Source of the DNA: Gammaproteobacteria bacterium HGW-Gammaproteobacteria-4
GTDB taxonomy: Bacteria; Pseudomonadota; Gammaproteobacteria; Xanthomonadales; Xanthomonadaceae
Reading direction: 5' to 3'
Assembly: GCA_002839995.1 (NCBI GenBank)
Contig: PGZC01000003.1
Span: forward strand, 1-64,000
Length of the DNA: 64,000 nt
A program made the translations under genes and the position numbers. The number at the start of each line of letters is the position of its first letter. Position 1 is the first letter of the stretch. Shown here piece after piece: positions 47,450-55,625 of the stretch. The notes below the pieces were generated by a model. It was not told the origin of the DNA. It did no database searches and saw only the letters and a list, made by a program, of their open reading frames with translations.

Positions 47450-47509
47450 GCGACTCTCACGAATGGGTAGCGCAACTGCACTTGGACAGCGCGCAGCGAC
47501 ACGGATGCG

Positions 47510-47668
47510 TCAGGATTTCTTCTTGCCGCTCGCCGGCTTATTCTTCGCCGCCGCATCGGCCGGCGCGTCGGCATCCGGCTGATCGCCCAACAGACGCGTC
47601 GCCGGACAGAATGAAAACGCCGGGCAACGCCGGCAACCGACTGCAATGGCAACGGGGCATACGGTCAT
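47510..47668 (-). CDS. Four-cysteine mini-protein, conserved but unnamed
   Basis: 52 residues, ATG at 47666-47668. The N-terminal half MTVCPVAIAVGCRRCPAFSF holds three of four cysteines (C4, C12, C15); the fourth follows in CPATRLLGD (C21). The tail is Ala/Lys-rich, ending SGKKKS. I recall similar small Cys-rich proteins in other gammaproteobacteria, with the same CPxAxAVGCxxCPxFxxCP layout, so I regard it as a real gene that length filters often miss. The cysteines could bind zinc or an iron-sulfur centre (inference). Confidence 0.65.
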   Translation of the reverse strand: MTVCPVAIAVGCRRCPAFSFCPATRLLGDQPDADAPADAAAKNKPASGKKKS

Positions 47669-47813
47669 CACGCTTCTCCTGGATAGTGGCGACGGTATCG
47701 CCGCCGTGGCCGGTCACTGCGACCAGCCACAGACCGGTCACGCGATAATCGACACCGCCACGAATCCTACACCGATCGCCAGTGCAGTGCTTCGCGAGTC
47801 GCCGGGTTTGCGC

Positions 47814-48296
47814 TCAGTGCTCGTGTCCGTGCGCACCATGAACGTGGCCGTGCTCGGCTTCCTCGTCGGTGGCGTCGCGCACTTCGGTGATTTCGACCGC
47901 GAAATGCAGGGTCTGGCCGGCGAGCGGATGGTTGCCGTCAACGGTCACTTCATCGCCGGAGATGGCCGCGATGACCACCGACATCGGCCCCTGGTTGCTG
48001 TTGGCCTGAAACTGCATGCCCACTTCCAGGGTATCGACACCCTGAAACGCGGAACGCGGCACCACCTGGATCAGGCCTTCGTGGCGCACGCCATAGCCTT
48101 CTTCCGGCAGGACATCGACGGTGAAACTGTCGCCAACCGTGCGCCCGGTCAGCGCTCGCTCCAGGCCCGGGACGATGTTGCCGGCACCGTGCAGGTAGGC
48201 CAGCGGCTCGCGGCCGGCCGATGAATCGATCACCGCGCCGGCGTCGTCGGTAAGGGTGTAGTGAAACGTGGCAACACAACGCTCGGCAATCTGCAT
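47814..48296 (-). CDS. slyD: FKBP-type peptidyl-prolyl isomerase SlyD
   Basis: 160 residues. The FKBP half-domain is FHYTLTDDAGAVIDSS. AYLHGAGNIVPGLERALTG leads into the inserted chaperone flap (EEGYGVRHEGLIQVVPRSAF), followed by VDGNHPLAGQTLHFAVEI. The short histidine-rich tail HGHVHGAHGHEH is a metal-binding stretch used for nickel. It isomerises prolines and chaperones folding in the cytoplasm. A strong AAGGAAA site precedes the ATG. Confidence 0.95.
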   Translation of the reverse strand: MQIAERCVATFHYTLTDDAGAVIDSSAGREPLAYLHGAGNIVPGLERALTGRTVGDSFTVDVLPEEGYGVRHEGLIQVVPRSAFQGVDTLEVGMQFQANSNQGPMSVVIAAISGDEVTVDGNHPLAGQTLHFAVEITEVRDATDEEAEHGHVHGAHGHEH

Positions 48297-48407
48297 GATA
48301 TTTCCTTGTAAGGATGCAACGGAGTTCCGGCTGGGTCACCAGCGGAAATGGATGAACAAGCTTAACAGGCTGAAACGTGAGGTAAACCCGGGTCTGCAAC
48401 GAACCAC

Positions 48408-49346
48408 TCAGATCAGGTTGATCTCGCGCAGCCTCTGCGTCAGATAATCGTTCGCGCTGATCGGCTCGGGATAACGATCCGGGTTTGCCGCGCTGATGCA
48501 CTGCGCAGGGGTGCGAATTTCGAAATCGGGGTTCGGGTGCAGGAAAAACGGGATCGAGTAACGCGGCTGCCGCGCCTTGTCGCCGGGCGGGTTGACCACA
48601 CGATGCGTCGTCGATGGATACACGTGATTGCTCAGTCGCTGCAACATGTCGCCGATGTTGACCACAATGGTATCGGCATCGGCGGTATACGGCACCCACT
48701 CGCCCTTGCGCGACAGCACCTGCAGGCCCTCGGCGCTGGCGCCAACCAGCAGGGTAATGAGGTTGATGTCCTCGTGCGCGCCGGCACGCACGTTCGGCAC
48801 GTCGCGTGAGGCGATCGGCGGGTAATGGATCGGGCGCAGAATCGAGTTGCCGAGCTGAATCTTGTCGTCGAAAAAATGTTCGGGCAGATCGATATGCAGG
48901 GCCAGCGCGCGCAGCACGCGCGCGCCGAGTTCATCCAGCGCCTGAAACAGGCGGTAGCCGCAATCGCGAATCCCCGGCACCTCGTCAGGCCACAGATTGG
49001 CCGGCATCACCTGCGCGTAGCGATGCTCGCGATCGATCTCGCGGCCAATGTGCCAGAACTCCTTGAGATCGGGATACTCCGAATCCTTGGCGGTCTCCAC
49101 ACCGAACGCGGTGTAGCCACGCGCGCCGCCGCAACCGGGCAGGTAGTAACGCATTTTGGCATCGTTGGGCAGTGCAAAAAACTGCTTGAACGCGGCATAG
49201 GTGGCTTCGATCAGCGCTGGCGCAATGCCATGACCGCGGATGCCGCAAAAGCCCCACTCCCGATAGGCGGCGCCCAACTCCGCAACGAATGCAGCACGAT
49301 CACCATCAAAACGACGTATATCAAGCGTTGGGATACAGGCGGACAC
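48408..49346 (-). CDS. 2-oxoglutarate/Fe(II)-dependent dioxygenase of the isopenicillin N synthase family
   Basis: 312 residues. An N-terminal DIOX_N region (YREWGFCGIRGHGI) precedes the double-stranded beta-helix. Iron ligands are His and Asp in AGAHEDINLITLL and the distal His in PSTTHRVVNP; RYSIPFFLHP gives the Arg-Ser that binds 2-oxoglutarate. Substrates of bacterial members vary and none is evident from neighbours. It lies 56 bases after glmM and could be the tail of the accD-glmM transcript. Confidence 0.88.
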   Translation of the reverse strand: MSACIPTLDIRRFDGDRAAFVAELGAAYREWGFCGIRGHGIAPALIEATYAAFKQFFALPNDAKMRYYLPGCGGARGYTAFGVETAKDSEYPDLKEFWHIGREIDREHRYAQVMPANLWPDEVPGIRDCGYRLFQALDELGARVLRALALHIDLPEHFFDDKIQLGNSILRPIHYPPIASRDVPNVRAGAHEDINLITLLVGASAEGLQVLSRKGEWVPYTADADTIVVNIGDMLQRLSNHVYPSTTHRVVNPPGDKARQPRYSIPFFLHPNPDFEIRTPAQCISAANPDRYPEPISANDYLTQRLREINLI

Positions 49347-49402
49347 GGAAGCGCACTCCAGACAAATGGAAAAAGGAAAGGGAAAACGGACGAACTGACG
49401 TT

Positions 49403-50755
49403 TCAGGACGAAGCGACGGCAGCAGCGGCGTGCACACTCGCCGCAAGCCGGTCAACCAGGGATTCCACCAGCACCGGGTCGGCACTCTCCACGGTGACCC
49501 GCACCACCGGCTCAGTACCCGATGGCCGCAGAAACGCCCGGCCACGGCCGGCGAGTAGCGCCTGTACCGCAGCCAGCTCGGCCTGCACCGAAGGCGCCGT
49601 GACCGCCTGCGCGTCGCAGCGCACGTTGCGGGTCACCTGCGGCAGCTTGTCGAAACCCGCACAGGCTTGCGCCAGCGAGGTCTGGTTGCGGATCAGCACG
49701 GCGAGCACCTGCAACGCACTGACGATAGCGTCGCCGGTGCTGGCGCGGTCGAGGCACAACAGATGACCCGAGGTTTCACCGCCCAGCACGCCGCCGTGCT
49801 CGATCAGCAATTGGTGCACGTAGCGATCGCCCACCCGCGCGCGCATGAAGCCGATCTCGCGCTCGGCCAAAACCTGCTCAAGGCCGTAATTGCTCATCGC
49901 CGTGCCCACCACCGGGCCACGCAGGCGACCGCTGGCATGCCAATCGCTGGCCAGAATGTAGAGCAGATCGTCGCCATCGCACAGGCGACCATCGGCAGCG
50001 ATCATCTGCACCCGATCGCCGTCGCCGTCAAAGGCGATGCCGAGGTCGCAGGCGTTGTCGCGTACGGCCGCGGCCACCGCCTGCATGTGCGTGGAACCCA
50101 CGCCATTGTTGATGTTCACGCCATCGGGCGCGGCACCGATGGCGATTACCTGCGCGCCGAGTTCGGAAAACACCGCCGGGCCCACCTGATAATTGGCGCC
50201 GTGGGCGCAATCGAGCGCAATGCGAAGACCCTTGAGCGACAGCTCCGGCGGCACGGTCGATTTGCAGAACTCGATATAACGCGCCGCGGCATCGCGAACA
50301 CGGGTCGCCTTGCCCAGGCTTTCCGAAGGCTGGGTGAGGAACGCCTGCTCCAGCGCGGCCTCGATCGCCAACTCCATCGCGTCGTCCAGCTTTTCGCCGT
50401 GACCGGAGAAAAACTTGATGCCGTTGTCGTAATGCGGATTGTGCGATGCCGAAATGACCACGCCGGCATCGGCACGCAAGGTGCGCGCCAGCCAGGCAAC
50501 CGACGGTGTCGGCATCGGCCCGAGCAGCATCACATCGGTGCCGGACGCGACCAGGCCGGCTTCGAGCGCCGACTCGAACATGTAGCCGGAAATGCGCGTG
50601 TCCTTGCCGATCACCACACTGGGCCGGCGCGACGTTCCGCGGGCCAGCACCTGGCCCAGAGCCCAGCCGAGCTTGAGCACGAAATCGGCCGAAATCGGGC
50701 CTTCACCGACCCGGCCACGGATACCGTCGGTGCCGAAGTAGCGTTTTGCGCTCAT
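49403..50755 (-). CDS. glmM: Phosphoglucosamine mutase
   Basis: 450 residues. It interconverts glucosamine-6-phosphate and glucosamine-1-phosphate for UDP-GlcNAc synthesis. The start [20 protein letters not shown] is the family opening. The phosphoserine is in [18 protein letters not shown], magnesium binds at [11 protein letters not shown], and the sugar and phosphate loops are GGETSGH and [11 protein letters not shown]. The ATG overlaps the accD stop, an unusual pairing that couples cell-wall and fatty-acid precursor genes. Confidence 0.95.
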   Translation of the reverse strand: MSAKRYFGTDGIRGRVGEGPISADFVLKLGWALGQVLARGTSRRPSVVIGKDTRISGYMFESALEAGLVASGTDVMLLGPMPTPSVAWLARTLRADAGVVISASHNPHYDNGIKFFSGHGEKLDDAMELAIEAALEQAFLTQPSESLGKATRVRDAAARYIEFCKSTVPPELSLKGLRIALDCAHGANYQVGPAVFSELGAQVIAIGAAPDGVNINNGVGSTHMQAVAAAVRDNACDLGIAFDGDGDRVQMIAADGRLCDGDDLLYILASDWHASGRLRGPVVGTAMSNYGLEQVLAEREIGFMRARVGDRYVHQLLIEHGGVLGGETSGHLLCLDRASTGDAIVSALQVLAVLIRNQTSLAQACAGFDKLPQVTRNVRCDAQAVTAPSVQAELAAVQALLAGRGRAFLRPSGTEPVVRVTVESADPVLVESLVDRLAASVHAAAAVASS

Positions 50756-51639
50756 GCGTTTTCGCCGGCCACATCCGCCGCCGGCATCGGTTGCCGCGTC
50801 AGCAGCGCAATCAGGGCGGCGAGCCGCTCGCGCATTTCGCGGCGATCCACAATCAGGTCGATCGCGCCATGCTCGACCAGGAACTCGGAGCGTTGAAACC
50901 CTTCGGGCAGGGTTTCGCGCACGGTCTGTTCGATCACGCGCGGGCCGGCAAAACCGATCAACGCTTTGGGCTCGGCCACATTGATGTCGCCGAGCATGCC
51001 CAGACTGGCCGAAACGCCGCCCGTGGTGGGGTGGGTGAGCACCGAAACATAGGGCAGGCCCGCGGCGCGCAAGCGGCCCAGCGCTGCCGATGTCTTGGCC
51101 ATCTGCATCAACGAAAACAGGCCTTCCTGCATGCGCGCGCCGCCGGTGGCCGAGAAACACACCAGGCCGCAGTTGGCGGCCAGTGCGGCTTCCGCGGCGA
51201 GGGTAAACCGCTCACCCACCACCGAGCCCATCGAGCCGCCCATGAAGCGGAACTCGAACGCAACCGCAACCAGCGGCATGCCCTTGAGCCGGCCGCGTAC
51301 CGCGATCAGGGCATCGCTTTCGCCAACCGCCTTTTGCGACGCCTTGATGCGGTCGGCGTATTTTTTGCTGTCGCGAAAATGCAGTACGTCGGTCGGGCCC
51401 AACTCGGCGCCGATTTCCTGCAAATCACCCTCGTCGAGAAAAAGCGCCAGCCGATCGCGTGCCAGTATCGGCATGTGATGGCTACACTTGGGGCAGACGT
51501 ACAGATTGCGTTCCACTTCGGGGCGGTACAACACCGCGCCACAGCCTTCGCACTTGTCCCACAAGCCCTCGGGGATCGAGCGTTTGCTGCCGCCATCGGT
51601 GCGTATGCGCGCCGGCATCAGTTTGTGCAACCAGCTCAT
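50752..51639 (-). CDS. accD: Acetyl-CoA carboxylase carboxyltransferase subunit beta
   Basis: 295 residues. The N-terminal zinc ribbon has its four cysteines in CEGC and CPKC. The carboxyltransferase fold includes [35 protein letters not shown] and [15 protein letters not shown]. With AccA it transfers the carboxyl group from biotin to acetyl-CoA. It lies 77 bases after trpA on the same strand. folC, its usual follower, is missing here and glmM overlaps instead. Confidence 0.96.
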   Translation of the reverse strand: MSWLHKLMPARIRTDGGSKRSIPEGLWDKCEGCGAVLYRPEVERNLYVCPKCSHHMPILARDRLALFLDEGDLQEIGAELGPTDVLHFRDSKKYADRIKASQKAVGESDALIAVRGRLKGMPLVAVAFEFRFMGGSMGSVVGERFTLAAEAALAANCGLVCFSATGGARMQEGLFSLMQMAKTSAALGRLRAAGLPYVSVLTHPTTGGVSASLGMLGDINVAEPKALIGFAGPRVIEQTVRETLPEGFQRSEFLVEHGAIDLIVDRREMRERLAALIALLTRQPMPAADVAGENA

Positions 51640-51716
51640 GGGCGATCCGCTTTGGGTCGGTCAAAGGAGTAGTTTAGCCGATCGACGCAGGCCGGGAAAA
51701 ACCGGCCAGCAACCGC

Positions 51717-52514
51717 TCAGGTGTCCAGCGCCGAGCGCAGCGGCGCCAGAAATGCCTGCGCCGCGGTCGCCGCACCCGCCACACCGGCATGATCCAACGC
51801 GGTGACCAAGGCACTGCCGACCACCACGCCATCGGCAATCGGCGCCAGCGCAGCGGCGCTGGCCGCATCCTTGACGCCAAAGCCCACCACCACCGGTACC
51901 GTGGCGGTTCGTTGCAACCCGGCAACGCGTTCGGCGACGTCGGCTGGGCGAAGACTGTCGGCGCCGGTGACGCCGGCAAAACTGACGTAGTACAGGTAAC
52001 CCTGCGCTTCGCGGGCAATGCGTTCGAGGCGATCGGGCGAGGTGGTGGGAGCAGCGAGCAGCACCAGCGCCAAGCCATGCCGGTTGAATATCGCGCGGGC
52101 GTCGAGCGCCTCTTCCGGCGGCAGATCGACGAGCAGCAGACCATCGACGCCGGCGGCACTGGCCTCTTGCGCAAAACGTTCGGCGCCGCGCATTTCGATC
52201 GGATTGAGATAGCCCATCAGTACCACCGGCGTCTCATTGTCGGTCGCGCGAAAACCTCGCACCGCCTCCAGCACATAACGAATGCCAGCGCCGCGCGCCA
52301 ACGCCCGCTCCGAGCTGCGCTGGATCACCGGGCCGTCGGCCATCGGGTCGGAAAACGGCACCCCCAGTTCGATCAGGTCGGCGCCCGCCGCGACCAACGC
52401 ATGCATCACCGGCACTGTGCTCTCCAGGCCGGGGTCGCCGGCGGTGAAAAACGGAATCAGCGCCTTGCGGCGGCTGGCACGAAGTTCGGCAACGCGGGTA
52501 TCGATACGGTTCAT
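51717..52514 (-). CDS. trpA: Tryptophan synthase alpha chain
   Basis: 265 residues, TIM barrel that splits indole-3-glycerol phosphate and passes indole to TrpB. Catalytic Glu and Asp are in LIELGVPFSDPMADGPVIQ and LLLVDLPPEE. The phosphate site GFGVKDAAS and VVGSAL are complete. Unlike most trpBA pairs it is separated from trpB by 441 bases, filled by composite repeat C. It begins MNRIDTRVAELRASRRKA. Confidence 0.96.
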   Translation of the reverse strand: MNRIDTRVAELRASRRKALIPFFTAGDPGLESTVPVMHALVAAGADLIELGVPFSDPMADGPVIQRSSERALARGAGIRYVLEAVRGFRATDNETPVVLMGYLNPIEMRGAERFAQEASAAGVDGLLLVDLPPEEALDARAIFNRHGLALVLLAAPTTSPDRLERIAREAQGYLYYVSFAGVTGADSLRPADVAERVAGLQRTATVPVVVGFGVKDAASAAALAPIADGVVVGSALVTALDHAGVAGAATAAQAFLAPLRSALDT

Positions 52515-52579
52515 GGGGTGGCTTTTCGAGAATGGGAAGGTGTTGCCGGGAGCGGCGATGGATCAGGCCAGTGCATTCA

Positions 52580-52920
52580 AAGCATTGGGTCCGCAAAGAA
52601 CGCAAAAGACGCAAATAGCACAAAGATATCGTCAAAATGGAGCGACATCTCAGCCGCGCACCTTGGTTCCCTCTCTATGGAAGGTCTGTGAAGCTGTCAT
52701 TGCGAGGAGCGAGGCGACGTGGCAATCCAGATATGTTCGGAAAAACAAAACACTGGATTGCTTCACGCCACGGCCTTCGGCCTCGCGGCTAAAGGCTTGA
52801 GCGCTCGCAATGACGGCGGATGGCGGTTGTTCAGGGCTTCCCTATCTTCCTGGCTAATCAAATTGCTTTTGCTTTCCTTTGCGTCTTTTTTGCGTCTTTT
52901 GCGTTATTTGCGGACCGCTT
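52580..52920. repeat. Composite palindromic element C (nested repeats)
   Basis: The clearest of three related elements. The left arm AAGCATTGGGTCCGCAAAGA continues ACGCAAAAGACGCAAA. The right arm ends AACGCAAAAGACGC-like sequence in inverse, with TTTGCGGACCGCTT at 52907-52920. The arms are about 45 bases with few mismatches. A second palindromic element sits inside. No transposase is encoded. It separates trpB from trpA. Confidence 0.82.
52696..52814. repeat. TCATTGCGAG palindromic element inside repeat C
   Basis: 119 bp bounded by GTCATTGCGAG and CTCGCAATGAC, with GGCAATCCAG and CTGGATTGC facing each other. Its reverse complement matches 30923-31040 almost base for base outside the central ~20 bases. 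The two copies lie inside related outer arms but in opposite orientation. Confidence 0.85.
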
Positions 52921-52955
52921 TGCGCCTTTGCTGCACGCGAGCGCAGACCACAGTC

Positions 52956-54170
52956 TCACAAACTGATCCCCTCGCGCTTGGCGATGGTGAAGATGTCCTT
53001 GTCGCCGCGGCCGGAAAGATTGCACAGGATCAGCGCATCCCTGGGCATCTCGCGCGCCAGCTTCATGGCCTGCGCCACCGCGTGACTGGATTCGAGCGCC
53101 GGCAGAATACCTTCGGTACGTGCCAGCAGATGAAACGCCTGCATCGCTTCGTCGTCGGTTACCCCGACGTAAGTGGCACGGCCGCTGTCCTTCAGGAAGG
53201 CATGCTCGGGGCCGACACCCGGGTAATCGAGGCCCGCGGACACGGAATGGGTTTCGGTGATCTGGCCATCGTCGTCGGCGAGCACGTAAGTGCGATTGCC
53301 GTGCAACACGCCCGGGCGACCCGCCAGCAACGATGCCGCGTGGCGACCGGTATCGATGCCGTCACCGGCCGCTTCTGCGCCCCAGATCGCGACATCGGGA
53401 TCGTTCAAAAACGCATGGAACAGGCCGATTGCATTGGAACCGCCGCCAACGCAGGCCACCAAGGCATCGGGCAGGCGCTCGTAGTCAGCCAGCATCTGCG
53501 CCCTCGCCTCACGCCCGACCACAGCGTTGAAATCGCGCACCAGGGTGGGATACGGATGCGGCCCGGCCACGGTGCCGATGATGTAGAAAGTGTCCTTGAC
53601 GTTGGTGACCCAGTCGCGCATCGCCTCGTTGAGCGCATCCTTGAGCGTCTTCGAGCCGGATTCGACCGGTACCACGGTGGCACCCAGCAACTTCATGCGA
53701 AACACATTCGGCGCCTGCCGTTCGACATCGGTAGCGCCCATGTAGACCACGCATTCCAGGCCCAGGCGCGCGGCGACCGTGGCGCTGGCGACGCCATGCT
53801 GACCGGCGCCGGTTTCGGCGATGATGCGGGTTTTGCCCATGCGGCTGGCGAGCATGGCCTGGCCAACGGTGTTGTTGATCTTGTGCGCGCCGGTGTGGTT
53901 CAGGTCTTCGCGCTTGAGCAAAATGCGCGCGCCGCCCACATGCGCCGACAGCCGCCGCGCTTCGTAGATCGGGCTGGGCCGGCCGACGTAATGCCGGTAT
54001 TCATAGGCCAGCTCGGCCTTGAAATCGGGGTCGTCCTTGTAACGCCGATAGGCCGCGTCGAGCTCGGCCAGCGGCGCCATCAGGGTTTCGCCAACGAAAC
54101 GCCCACCGTACGGGCCGAAGTGACCGCGCGAATCGGGATAGGCCAGATAATCGGAAATCTGCTCAGGCAT
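52956..54170 (-). CDS. trpB: Tryptophan synthase beta chain
   Basis: 404 residues, PLP-dependent, condensing indole with serine. The start [20 protein letters not shown] overlaps the trpF stop by 8 bases. The Schiff-base lysine is in [18 protein letters not shown] and the glutamate in [11 protein letters not shown]. The phosphate loop is VGGGSNAIG. Complete through the usual C-terminus [12 protein letters not shown]. It should be cotranscribed with truA and trpF. Confidence 0.96.
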   Translation of the reverse strand: MPEQISDYLAYPDSRGHFGPYGGRFVGETLMAPLAELDAAYRRYKDDPDFKAELAYEYRHYVGRPSPIYEARRLSAHVGGARILLKREDLNHTGAHKINNTVGQAMLASRMGKTRIIAETGAGQHGVASATVAARLGLECVVYMGATDVERQAPNVFRMKLLGATVVPVESGSKTLKDALNEAMRDWVTNVKDTFYIIGTVAGPHPYPTLVRDFNAVVGREARAQMLADYERLPDALVACVGGGSNAIGLFHAFLNDPDVAIWGAEAAGDGIDTGRHAASLLAGRPGVLHGNRTYVLADDDGQITETHSVSAGLDYPGVGPEHAFLKDSGRATYVGVTDDEAMQAFHLLARTEGILPALESSHAVAQAMKLAREMPRDALILCNLSGRGDKDIFTIAKREGISL

Positions 54171-54789
54171 GATCGACACGTTGTACCTCTTGCACGAAAC
54201 GCAACATTTTTTCGCCGTCCTTGATGCCAGGCGAACTCTCGATACCGCTGGAAACATCCACACCCCACGGGTGTGTCGCCGCAATCGCGGCGGCGACCGT
54301 ATCCGGCGCGAGGCCACCGGCCAGCAGCCAGGGACGCGACAACTGCGCCGGCACCTGCGCCCAGTCGAAGGCTTCGCCAGTACCGCCTGCGGCACCGCTC
54401 CGATGGCTGTCGAGCACAAAGCCGGCAGCGCCAGGGTAACGCGCGCAGAACCCCGATGCGTCATCGACGCTGCGCATCGGGATCGCGCGCAGATATGGCA
54501 CATCCCAGCGCTGACACTCGATTTCGGTTTCGCTGCCGTGAAATTGCAGCAAGTGCGGACGCACGGCACGCAGCACGCGCTCGATCAATTGCGGTTCGTT
54601 ATCCATGAACAAGGCAACCGTGCTCACCATCGGCGGAAGCGCGGCGCAAATCGCCCGTGCGGTATCGACATCCAGGCGGCGCTTGCTGGCAGCGGCAAAA
54701 ATCAGGCCCACCGCATCGACGCCCAACTCGCCGGCCAGACGGGCATCGCCGGGACGGGTGATGCCGCAGAACTTGATCCGGGTTCTCAT
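54163..54789 (-). CDS. trpF: Phosphoribosylanthranilate isomerase
   Basis: 208 residues. Opens [15 protein letters not shown] with the catalytic cysteine; the catalytic aspartate lies in [26 protein letters not shown] and [16 protein letters not shown] are the phosphate loops. It isomerises phosphoribosylanthranilate in tryptophan synthesis. The ATG at 54787-54789 overlaps the truA stop (ATGA), and its end overlaps trpB. Confidence 0.96.
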   Translation of the reverse strand: MRTRIKFCGITRPGDARLAGELGVDAVGLIFAAASKRRLDVDTARAICAALPPMVSTVALFMDNEPQLIERVLRAVRPHLLQFHGSETEIECQRWDVPYLRAIPMRSVDDASGFCARYPGAAGFVLDSHRSGAAGGTGEAFDWAQVPAQLSRPWLLAGGLAPDTVAAAIAATHPWGVDVSSGIESSPGIKDGEKMLRFVQEVQRVDHA

Positions 54790-55559
54790 GCGCTGACCTC
54801 CTCGGGCAAGCCGAACCGGGCCGGATACAACGGCCCCAGGAAACACAGCCCCGACGCCAGCGCCGTGGGTCCGGCCAACGTCCGGTCGCGACCAGCCAGC
54901 AACTCGGCCAGCCACTGCTCCGGGCATTCGCCGCGACCGATCGGCAACAGGCTGCCAACCAGATTTCGCACCATGTGATGCAAAAACGCATTGGCGCGAA
55001 CATCCACAATCACTTCCTCGGCTTCTCGGTAGACGGCAATGTGCTGCATATCGCGGCGTGCATGCGGTGCTTGGCATTGGGCGGAGCGAAACGCGTTGAA
55101 GTCATGCTCGCCCAGAAGCACCTGTGCCGCACGATGCATCGCGTCCGCGTCCAGCGGCAGACGCTCCCAGGTGAGGTAATCACGACCGATGGATGGCCGA
55201 ACCGCGCGATTCACGATGCGGTAGCGGTAGCGTCGCGCGATGGCGGAGAAGCGGGCGTGAAACGCGCGATCTACCGGCACCGCCCAGCGCACGGTTACCG
55301 CGTCGGTCATGCGCGCATTGGTTCCCAACACCCAGGCGCGCAACGGACGCTCGCAGGGCGCATCGAAATGCACCACCTGGCACCGTGCGTGTACGCCCGA
55401 ATCGGTGCGCCCTGCGCAGGTCACCTCGACCGGGGCATCGGCAACAAACGACAATGCCTGCTCCAGCGTGAGTTGGACCGTGTTGCCATGCGCAAGCCGC
55501 TGCCAACCGAGAAACCCGCTGCCGTCATACTCGACGCCCAGTGCGATGCGATCGCTCAT
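54786..55559 (-). CDS. truA: tRNA pseudouridine(38-40) synthase
   Basis: 257 residues from [20 protein letters not shown]. The catalytic aspartate is in [29 protein letters not shown] and [11 protein letters not shown] with [18 protein letters not shown] complete the TruA pattern. It converts U38-U40 of tRNA anticodon arms. It stands between fimV and trpF, as in other Xanthomonadales. Confidence 0.95.
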   Translation of the reverse strand: MSDRIALGVEYDGSGFLGWQRLAHGNTVQLTLEQALSFVADAPVEVTCAGRTDSGVHARCQVVHFDAPCERPLRAWVLGTNARMTDAVTVRWAVPVDRAFHARFSAIARRYRYRIVNRAVRPSIGRDYLTWERLPLDADAMHRAAQVLLGEHDFNAFRSAQCQAPHARRDMQHIAVYREAEEVIVDVRANAFLHHMVRNLVGSLLPIGRGECPEQWLAELLAGRDRTLAGPTALASGLCFLGPLYPARFGLPEEVSA

Positions 55560-55625
55560 CGCGCTACGCACTGCCCGACCCTGCCCCTGCCACGAAGGCA
55601 GAGGCGGTAACACGGAGCCGTCACG

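Larger units (their letters stand above)
52515..52955. other. trpB-trpA gap occupied by repeats
   Basis: 441 bases in the middle of the trp cluster. It contains composite element C (52580-52920) with the 119-bp palindromic element inside it. I see no gene. The flanks are short and carry no other recognisable signal. Confidence 0.55.
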
